Source: an uncultured Bacteroidales bacterium
GTDB lineage: Bacteria > Bacteroidota > Bacteroidia > Bacteroidales > UBA932
NCBI GenBank assembly: GCA_946184255.1
Contig: CAMHFA010000078.1
Coordinates: forward strand, 1-5,826
Length of the DNA stretch: 5,826 bases
Direction of reading: 5' to 3'
Notes under the pieces: model-generated
The model's database searches: none
Seen by the model: only the letters and a program-made list of their open reading frames with translations
Told to the model about the DNA's origin: nothing
Part shown: positions 1 to 5,826 of the stretch, piece after piece
Numbering within the stretch: the first letter of the stretch is position 1
How the letters are laid out: each line of letters opens with the position of its first letter
Translations under genes and position numbers: made by a program

Positions 1-131
1 ATGTCCAGTCCGCCAAACTCAATGGAAAGGAATGGAATTCTTTCAAGTTCCCTGCTTCAGAATTGCTCGGAGGGGGAACCCTTGAACTGGAAATGGGACC
101 TGAACCCAACAAGGAGTGGGGCCTCCAATAA
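1..131 (+). CDS. GH92 family alpha-mannosidase, C-terminal end (partial)
   Basis: Only the last 42 codons (complete codons from position 3) and the TAA stop at 129-131 are in the window. The translated tail contains AKLNGKEWN, then GGGTLELEMGPEPN and ends KEWGLQ. This is the usual closing beta-strand pattern of GH92 exo-alpha-mannosidases: a 'LNGK' turn, a GGTL-E-MG strand and a final PN..WG. Seen directly: the open frame, the stop and the motif. From family knowledge: GH92 enzymes are calcium-dependent, inverting exo-alpha-mannosidases, usually exported in Bacteroidota. The catalytic region lies outside the window, so the linkage specificity cannot be judged. The next GH92 gene starts 18 bases downstream in the same frame, which suggests one transcript. 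The tail is well formed (WGLQ then stop), so I read this as a separate gene and not as the broken front half of the next one. Confidence 0.82.
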   Translation, partial: VQSAKLNGKEWNSFKFPASELLGGGTLELEMGPEPNKEWGLQ

Positions 132-149
132 ATATTTGATACTCTGAAT

Positions 150-3100
150 ATGCTCCAGGTCATTCTATCTGCAATAGTGGTGCTGGCATCTATCGGTCAA
201 GTCGATGGTTCCAGCAACGAATTCGCCCTGGCCCCCGACAGGCAGAGCGAATATGTTTCTTCGGGATTTGCGGACGCAAACCACTATTTCTATATGAAGG
301 ATGAGGATGCTTCGGCTTTCCCGTTCGTAATTCCCGGCCCCTTCGCCCCCTTTGCCGGAGCATCCCATTGGGGAGGTCCGACACTGATAAAAAGCAAGAT
401 AGTAGTATCCTTGAAAGGCGTCCGTAAGAATGACCCTTTCATTCTGGACATTTATCTCACTGAGGTTGATTGGGAGCCACGCATGAGGATGCGCCTTGGA
501 ATAGATGAATTCGAACAGTGGATGGACATCGACCAGGATGCCGGGAAAATCACTTTCACCATTCCGCCTGGCGTTCTGAAAGATGGGGCCAACCTGTTGG
601 AACTCAGGATATATGACGGGAAATCCATCAGCCTCGATGCAATAATGTTGAGCGGGAATCCAAAGACAGAAGTCGTGAATACAGGGTACGATCCCATTGT
701 AGAGATAAAACCTTCGCCCTATCAGGTTGAGTTACCCGCAGGAAAGACAAGCCCGGCTGTCCTCGTCCATGCAATAAGCCGCAAGGCTGGCACAATCAGA
801 ATATTTGTTGACGGAGAGGTGTCTGATCACGAACTCCGGAAGGGGGAGAATCTGCTTGAAATTCCTTGTCCGAATTTGGCGGGGAAAACCGTTATTTCAG
901 TGACATGGGAAGGCAAGCATCTGGCCGGAGGTAAATTCCGTACAGGTCAACAACCGGTCCGTAAAAGTATCGATTACGTGGATCAGATGATGGGGTGCAG
1001 CGGTTCGAGATGGATGATCGGTCCCGGGCCATGGATGCCTTTCGGAATGGTCAAGATCATGCCTGACAACGAAGATTCACATTGGAAGAACGGCTACGAG
1101 GATAATGTTGATAACATAATGGGATTCAGCCATATCCATGAATGGACAATGGCCGGACTGCTGACTATGCCGGCAAACGGTCCCCTGATGCTGCAAAGCG
1201 GCACTGAAAAGGATCCCGATTCAGGTTACCGTTCAAGGTTTGACAAGCGTTATGAAACCTCCAGGATAGGATACTATGGAGTAGAACTTGCAGATTATGG
1301 TATCCTTGCGGAATTGACGGCGACAACCAGGGCTTCATTCCAAAGATATACATTCCATAAAGCCGATGCCCCGAGAGTCCTGGTGGATTTCTTGTTCCCG
1401 GGAGAGTATCCCTGGACTGTGGAAAACGTCATGGTCAGGAAAGTATCCGATTACCGCATTGAAGGTTCCATCCCATCCAGAAGCTGGGGATCCGGATACC
1501 ATGGCAACCAGACTTACACCCTTCACTTCGTAATGGAATCCGACCGGCCGATCTTGGCCATGAACACATGGAACGGATTTGACTTGGTCAAGGATGTGGA
1601 ATACGCTGATAACCTGTCGGAAGACTGCGGAATCTGGCTGGATTTTGAAATCCAGGCCGGAGAACAGATCCAGATCCGTACCGGAATCTCTCTTGTAAGC
1701 ATTGAAAATGCGGGGTTGAATCTCCGGGAAGAGATAACAACGCCCTTCGGATGGTCTTTCGAGGCTGTTGAAAACGCCCAGCGAGAGGTTTGGCAGAGCC
1801 TTTTCGACCGCATCAAGGTCTACACTCCGGACGCCCTTCTGAAAAAGAAGTTCTACACCAACCTTTACCGCTCGATCAGCCCTCGGACAATCTGGAATGA
1901 TGTCAACGGTCAGTGGATGGACATGTTTGGACGATTAGCCGTCGTCGAAAAGGGGAAGCAGGTCTATGGCGGGGATTCCCTATGGGGAACCCATTGGGAC
2001 CTGGGACCTTTCTATAACATCCTTTACCCGGAATTCATGTCGAACTGGCTCTATACTTTCGAACAAACCTACAGACGAGGAGGCTGGCTGCCTGTCGGCA
2101 ATCCAGGGATGAAGTATTTCCGGGTGATGGTCGGATCCCCAGCCATACCATTCATCGCATCAGCATGGCAGCATGGAATCCGGGATTTTGACGCCAGTCT
2201 CCTTGCCGAAGCCATTGCTCACCAGCAGACCGCGCCGAAGGTAGAACTGGAAGACGGCACACAGCTCGGCAATGAAAGCTATCCGGATTATATTGATCTG
2301 GGATACGTGCCTCTGTACACAGACGGGAAGGGCTTTGACGGGCCAAATTACCAGTCGTACGTATCAAATACCATGGAGTATTCCTTTCAAGACTGGTGCG
2401 CGGCCTCTTTCCTCCGCCACAATGGTTACGAAGACCTTGCGGACACGCTGTTCCTGCGCTCCTCCTCTTGGAAAAACCTTTTTGATTCCTCGACCGGGTT
2501 CATCCGGCCACGTCTCCGTGACGGATCCTTCATCGAGGATTTCGACCCTTACAAGGCCCCGGGATTCTGCGAAGGAAGTTCATGGCAGTTTACATGGTAT
2601 GTCCCTCACGACATGGAAGGCCTGATCGGAATGATGGGAGAAAGGTCTTTCATCAACAAGCTTGAATGGGGAATGAGCGAATCTGCCAAGAGGAATTTCA
2701 ACGCTACCGGAGATGATTTCACCAAAGCCACCATTAATCACGGCAACCAGACCAACATGCAGTCTGCCTATCTTTTCAGTTTCACCTCGGAACCATACAG
2801 GACGAATAAATGGGCGAGGGAAATCCAGGAAAGATACTACGGTATCGAAGAAAGGGATTCCTATCCCGGGGACGAGGACCAGGGGCAGATGAGCTCGTGG
2901 TATGTCCTGAGCAGCCTTGGCTTTTTTGAGATGGACGGAGGCTGTTCGGACAATCCCATGCTGTGCGTGGGAAGTCCGGCTTTCGAACAAGTCGAGATCA
3001 ACTTGAGTCCCGGGTACTACGAAGGAAAGAAGTTGGTAATCAAGGCGCCGGGGACAAGTCCGAACCGCTGCTACGTCAAATCGGCCACATTTGACGGCAA

Positions 3101-3182
3101 TGACATAGACCCTCGTTTCATCCCATGGAACAGGTTGAAACAGGGCGGACAGCTTTACTTCGAAATGTCAGACCGGCCTTGA
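150..3182 (+). CDS. Secreted GH92 family glycoside hydrolase with N-terminal beta-sandwich extension and Glu-to-Gln change at the catalytic acid
   Basis: The 1010-residue protein is a GH92 (alpha-mannosidase family) enzyme, longer than the usual roughly 750 residues. Residues 1-20 look like a signal peptide (hydrophobic 3-15, likely cut after VDG), though the n-region has no basic residue. Residues about 28-170 resemble the jelly-roll domain found on some polysaccharide lyases and rhamnosidases (FPFVIPGP start, LDAIML end). Residues about 180-268 form a second beta-rich segment. GH92 proper starts near 274 (MPFGMVKIMPD, then GFSHIHEW), and the (alpha/alpha)6 catalytic part runs from about 545 to the end. 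Conserved blocks are EGSSWQF (808-814), VPHD (818-821) and GDEDQGQMSSWY (907-918), which keeps the acidic pair Asp908/Asp910 of the catalytic base. The catalytic-acid motif reads HGNQ (864-867) where most members have HGNE, and the following SHH is lost. The canonical WDT block is replaced by LWGTHWDL (611-618). ATG 150 is the only plausible start, since the upstream stop is at 129-131 and no other start lies between. It is probably co-transcribed with the preceding GH92 gene. Family assignment is firm; substrate is inferred only. Confidence 0.93.
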   Translation: MLQVILSAIVVLASIGQVDGSSNEFALAPDRQSEYVSSGFADANHYFYMKDEDASAFPFVIPGPFAPFAGASHWGGPTLIKSKIVVSLKGVRKNDPFILDIYLTEVDWEPRMRMRLGIDEFEQWMDIDQDAGKITFTIPPGVLKDGANLLELRIYDGKSISLDAIMLSGNPKTEVVNTGYDPIVEIKPSPYQVELPAGKTSPAVLVHAISRKAGTIRIFVDGEVSDHELRKGENLLEIPCPNLAGKTVISVTWEGKHLAGGKFRTGQQPVRKSIDYVDQMMGCSGSRWMIGPGPWMPFGMVKIMPDNEDSHWKNGYEDNVDNIMGFSHIHEWTMAGLLTMPANGPLMLQSGTEKDPDSGYRSRFDKRYETSRIGYYGVELADYGILAELTATTRASFQRYTFHKADAPRVLVDFLFPGEYPWTVENVMVRKVSDYRIEGSIPSRSWGSGYHGNQTYTLHFVMESDRPILAMNTWNGFDLVKDVEYADNLSEDCGIWLDFEIQAGEQIQIRTGISLVSIENAGLNLREEITTPFGWSFEAVENAQREVWQSLFDRIKVYTPDALLKKKFYTNLYRSISPRTIWNDVNGQWMDMFGRLAVVEKGKQVYGGDSLWGTHWDLGPFYNILYPEFMSNWLYTFEQTYRRGGWLPVGNPGMKYFRVMVGSPAIPFIASAWQHGIRDFDASLLAEAIAHQQTAPKVELEDGTQLGNESYPDYIDLGYVPLYTDGKGFDGPNYQSYVSNTMEYSFQDWCAASFLRHNGYEDLADTLFLRSSSWKNLFDSSTGFIRPRLRDGSFIEDFDPYKAPGFCEGSSWQFTWYVPHDMEGLIGMMGERSFINKLEWGMSESAKRNFNATGDDFTKATINHGNQTNMQSAYLFSFTSEPYRTNKWAREIQERYYGIEERDSYPGDEDQGQMSSWYVLSSLGFFEMDGGCSDNPMLCVGSPAFEQVEINLSPGYYEGKKLVIKAPGTSPNRCYVKSATFDGNDIDPRFIPWNRLKQGGQLYFEMSDRP

Positions 3183-3198
3183 GACAATAGAGGCCTGG

Positions 3199-5052
3199 CT
3201 ATTCAATTTCAATGATGTCGTAAATCTCAAGGCTGTCGATCCTGAAAACAGCCTTTCCATTCTTGTAATTGAATTTGATGTCCCTGCCAGAAGGCTGGCA
3301 AACTATCCGTTCGGGCTTCCTGTCCAGACGGACTGACACCTCGATATCGCGGACTGGATCGATTGATTCGAAGAATACGGTGTGTCTGTGGTCGCCGGAA
3401 GTGTTAACCAGATGGATTTGGAGTTTTCCGTCGTGTTTCCTGACAGACATTTCCACGAAAGGAGAAGAGCGTATCTCAACAATCGGATCGGAGAACAGCT
3501 CATTCACAATGGTTTTCACACGTGAACGTATTCCTTCCGCATTGTTGCCGGAATCGTATTCACCAGCAATCTTCGTCGGAATGAAACCGATCTTTCCGGA
3601 ACCGAATCCGGCAGAAAACCATCTGTCTCCATGAAGGACTACACCGGAAGCGGTGGAGAAGAGTTTTGCCATCTCCTCGCCAATGACAAGAAGGGAACCT
3701 CCCTGATTGACATATTCAAGCAAGTCGTCACGGAATGTTTCGGAAAGGGTCTCACATTCAGGAACAACAATCAATGGGTAGCGGCTCATGTCCGGCTGCA
3801 GGGTACTCTCGCCAAGGAGATCCACGCTGTACTGGCAGTCAAGAAGGCATTCAAGGACGCCCCCCGCACCGCCAACGTTATTAGGGAACAATGCCCCTGG
3901 ATTGCCGGGAATGATAGTATGCTGATAATTGTAAGTGGAGAGCAGAAGGGCTATCTGGGGAACGGATGACGAATGATGGCAGAATTGTTGCCTGGCCCTT
4001 GCGAAAACGGCAACATCGGCCATCGACTTAAGTTTCTCCAACTTTACCGACCCGTCCCTGTTCTGGGTGTAATAAGCCTGGAAACCTCCTCCCTGGGACA
4101 AGGTTACTGCGGCTTCCCTCATCAACTGTACCGAAGGTTTCTGCCCCGGCTGTTCCTTGTCGTTGCTGAAGCTCCAAGCCATAAGGTCCCATGGAACACC
4201 CTGGGCAGAAAGGTACCTTGCTGCAATCCTGGCGGAATTGACGCTGTTCGTTGGAGAATAATCTCCCGATAGGAAATCGAGGGGTGCAGACACCGGCTCA
4301 GGCATATGATGGGTGTAAGACCAGTTGCTGCATATCTGGAAATCCGGATATTCCGACCGTACAGCCGAGATGTAGTGACGGAGGTAGTTGCGGAATGCCT
4401 CCCTGTGGAACTGCTTCCATTCAAACCACCCCGGGTCTTCCGGAGAGAAAGGGGCATCCATTCCGGTCTGTTCCTTGAACATCTTAACTGCCCTGGTGCC
4501 ATAATCAAGGGCAGTCGCCCAACACTCGCCGTCCACCCAGACTCCATCGACTCCATATTTCCCTGCCAGTTCTTTGAGCTGTGGAATCAGCAGTTTGTCA
4601 ACATAAGGGCTGAAAACGGAAGTATTGTTCTTGCTCGGATTCCCGTCCTTATCCTTTACCGCCCATTCCGGATGGAGTTCCACTGCCCTGGAATCCCAGA
4701 CTCCGGAATAATGAAGATAAAGGGCGACTCCGTTGCGTGCGGTCACCTCGCGCCAGACAGCAAGCGGGTCTCCTGTGACTCCCGGGGCCGGATTGCCCAC
4801 AAGAGTGGGATAACTTGAATAACCAGGATGTCCCTTGCAGTCAACCTGGATGTAGTCCGGATGGACTTTGTCAAGAATCTCCTGAATCATTTCCGGAGTC
4901 GTGTTGACTCCTATTCCACGGTCGGAGGAATTGGCATGGAAATCAAAATGGATTCCGAGGAAGCTCTGGTCCCTGCGGAGTCTCTCCTGGCCGCTTGATA
5001 CCAGGACACTTGACAAAACAGCAAGCAGAAGGATTGGATATTTCAGTCTCAT
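3199..5052 (-). CDS. Secreted putative glycoside hydrolase, GHL6-type TIM barrel with GATase-like domain (possible alpha-L-fucosidase, GH151-like)
   Basis: The product is 617 residues from ATG at 5052. A GTG at 5061 would add three residues (MLI), but the ATG gives a normal signal peptide, with basic MRLK followed by hydrophobic residues to about 18 and likely cleavage near SSG-QE, so the protein should be exported. Residues about 30-345 look like a TIM barrel of the 'hypothetical glycosyl hydrolase 6' type, with DCKGHPG (71-77), LHYSGVWD near 113-120 and VDGVWVDGE (168-176). In the last, Asp174 at a strand end is the best nucleophile candidate and Glu176 is nearby. Residues about 365-462 look like the Rossmann/GATase-like domain of GH42-related enzymes (PLIVVPECETLS, then GGSLLVIGEE). 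The C-terminal 85 or so residues form a beta domain (LQIHLVNTSG, ending in EIYDIIEIE). Related barrels include GH151 alpha-L-fucosidases, but fucose specificity is only a guess. The gene converges on the GH92 gene and diverges from eno, so it has its own promoter. Confidence 0.85.
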   Translation of the reverse strand: MRLKYPILLLAVLSSVLVSSGQERLRRDQSFLGIHFDFHANSSDRGIGVNTTPEMIQEILDKVHPDYIQVDCKGHPGYSSYPTLVGNPAPGVTGDPLAVWREVTARNGVALYLHYSGVWDSRAVELHPEWAVKDKDGNPSKNNTSVFSPYVDKLLIPQLKELAGKYGVDGVWVDGECWATALDYGTRAVKMFKEQTGMDAPFSPEDPGWFEWKQFHREAFRNYLRHYISAVRSEYPDFQICSNWSYTHHMPEPVSAPLDFLSGDYSPTNSVNSARIAARYLSAQGVPWDLMAWSFSNDKEQPGQKPSVQLMREAAVTLSQGGGFQAYYTQNRDGSVKLEKLKSMADVAVFARARQQFCHHSSSVPQIALLLSTYNYQHTIIPGNPGALFPNNVGGAGGVLECLLDCQYSVDLLGESTLQPDMSRYPLIVVPECETLSETFRDDLLEYVNQGGSLLVIGEEMAKLFSTASGVVLHGDRWFSAGFGSGKIGFIPTKIAGEYDSGNNAEGIRSRVKTIVNELFSDPIVEIRSSPFVEMSVRKHDGKLQIHLVNTSGDHRHTVFFESIDPVRDIEVSVRLDRKPERIVCQPSGRDIKFNYKNGKAVFRIDSLEIYDIIEIE

Positions 5053-5060
5053 GATAAGCA

Positions 5061-5068
5061 CAAATTTA
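5061..5068 (-). promoter_or_regulatory. Weak candidate -7 element for the GHL6-type glycosidase gene
   Basis: Read on the minus strand this is TAAATTTG, an exact match to TAnnTTTG, 8 bases before the ATG at 5052. If it is used, the transcript would be almost leaderless and the GTG at 5061 could not be the start codon. There is no clear -33 element, and the region is so A/T-rich that a chance match is likely. Confidence 0.2.
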
Positions 5069-5136
5069 TCAAATAATTGAGGAATAATGACTATCTTTGT
5101 CTTTTGGGTTGAACGTAAATTTAATTATCAAATATT
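5062..5136. repeat. Pair of imperfect A/T-rich direct repeats in the divergent promoter region
   Basis: AAATTTATCAAATAATT at 5062-5078 recurs as AAATTTA-ATTATCAAATATT at 5117-5136. The shared core TTATCAAATA occurs at 5066-5075 and 5125-5134, 59 bases apart. A further GATAA at 5053-5057 forms a short inverted repeat with TTATC at 5066-5070. The copies flank the candidate eno -7 element, so they could be paired operator sites, but low-complexity A/T sequence explains them nearly as well. The 93-base gap 5053-5145 holds nothing else I can name. Confidence 0.3.
5092..5099 (+). promoter_or_regulatory. Candidate Bacteroidota-type -7 promoter element for eno
   Basis: TATCTTTG matches the TAnnTTTG consensus used by the primary sigma factor of Bacteroides. 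It would place transcription start near 5104-5107, leaving an A/T-rich leader of about 40 bases before the eno ATG. I do not see a convincing -33 TTTG at the expected spacing (TTTA at 5065-5068 is slightly too far), so the call rests on the -7 match and position only. Confidence 0.5.
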
Positions 5137-5142
5137 CATTAA

Positions 5143-5826
<684 letters not shown>

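Noticed and set aside
129..149. Possibility that the stop at 129-131 is a sequencing error or recoding site splitting one long GH92 protein, because both frames agree.
   Set aside because: The upstream part ends with a normal GH92 C-terminus and the downstream part begins with its own signal peptide, so two separate proteins fit better.
2580..2990. 136-codon open frame on the minus strand inside the GH92 gene.
   Set aside because: It is antisense to the conserved catalytic blocks of GH92, and its translation shows no domain or signal I recognise. It is a shadow of the real gene.
3186..3203. Inverted repeat AATAG / CTATT around AGGCCTGG in the convergent gap between the GH92 and GHL6-type genes, a possible terminator.
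   Set aside because: The stem has only five mostly A-T pairs, overlaps the stop codon of the minus-strand gene and has no following T-run on either strand. It is too weak to call.
4306..4818. 170-codon open frame on the plus strand inside the minus-strand hydrolase gene.
   Set aside because: It lies opposite the TIM-barrel coding sequence, its composition is not protein-like, and no promoter or family motif is visible.
5053..5061. GTG at 5061 as the start of the GHL6-type gene.
   Set aside because: The ATG at 5052 gives a standard signal peptide beginning MRLK. The GTG adds only three residues and overlaps a candidate promoter element.

Overview
The window looks like part of a Bacteroidota (probably Bacteroidales) chromosome. 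The evidence is an enolase with the Bacteroidetes-style active-site segment ([16 protein letters not shown]), start codons without Shine-Dalgarno sequences, a match to the Bacteroides-type -7 element (TAnnTTTG) upstream of eno, and secreted glycoside hydrolases of families abundant in that phylum. Three genes and one gene tail fill nearly the whole window. No gap exceeds 95 bases, and I see no RNA gene, CRISPR array or mobile element.

Layout. (1) Positions 1-131, + strand: the last 42 codons of a GH92-type alpha-mannosidase. (2) Positions 150-3182, + strand: a complete, secreted 1010-residue GH92 family enzyme with about 250 extra N-terminal residues, in the same frame as gene 1 and 18 bases after its stop. 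(3) Positions 3199-5052, - strand: a secreted 617-residue protein with a TIM-barrel glycoside hydrolase domain of the GHL6 type, a GATase-like domain and a C-terminal beta domain. It converges on the GH92 gene with a 16-base gap. (4) Positions 5053-5145: an AT-rich divergent promoter region. (5) Positions 5146-5826, + strand: the first 227 codons of enolase (eno), cut by the window end.

How the genes may work together. The two GH92 genes are probably co-transcribed and act outside the cytoplasm on mannose-containing glycans. The convergent GHL6-type enzyme may remove another sugar (fucose is a guess by family resemblance), so the set looks like the edge of a glycan-utilisation cluster. No SusC/SusD pair or regulator is inside the window, so a complete locus cannot be claimed. 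eno is a housekeeping glycolysis gene that marks the end of this block.

Most interesting point: in the 1010-residue GH92 enzyme the usual catalytic motif HGNE-P-S-H-H reads HGNQ-T-N-M-Q. The general-acid Glu is replaced by Gln867, while the acidic pair of the GDED motif (Asp908/Asp910) is kept. In GH92 this change is associated with cleavage of mannose-1-phosphate diesters, whose leaving group needs no acid, so this enzyme may act on phosphomannosyl glycans or have an unusual mechanism. I found no evidence for a wholly new biological system.
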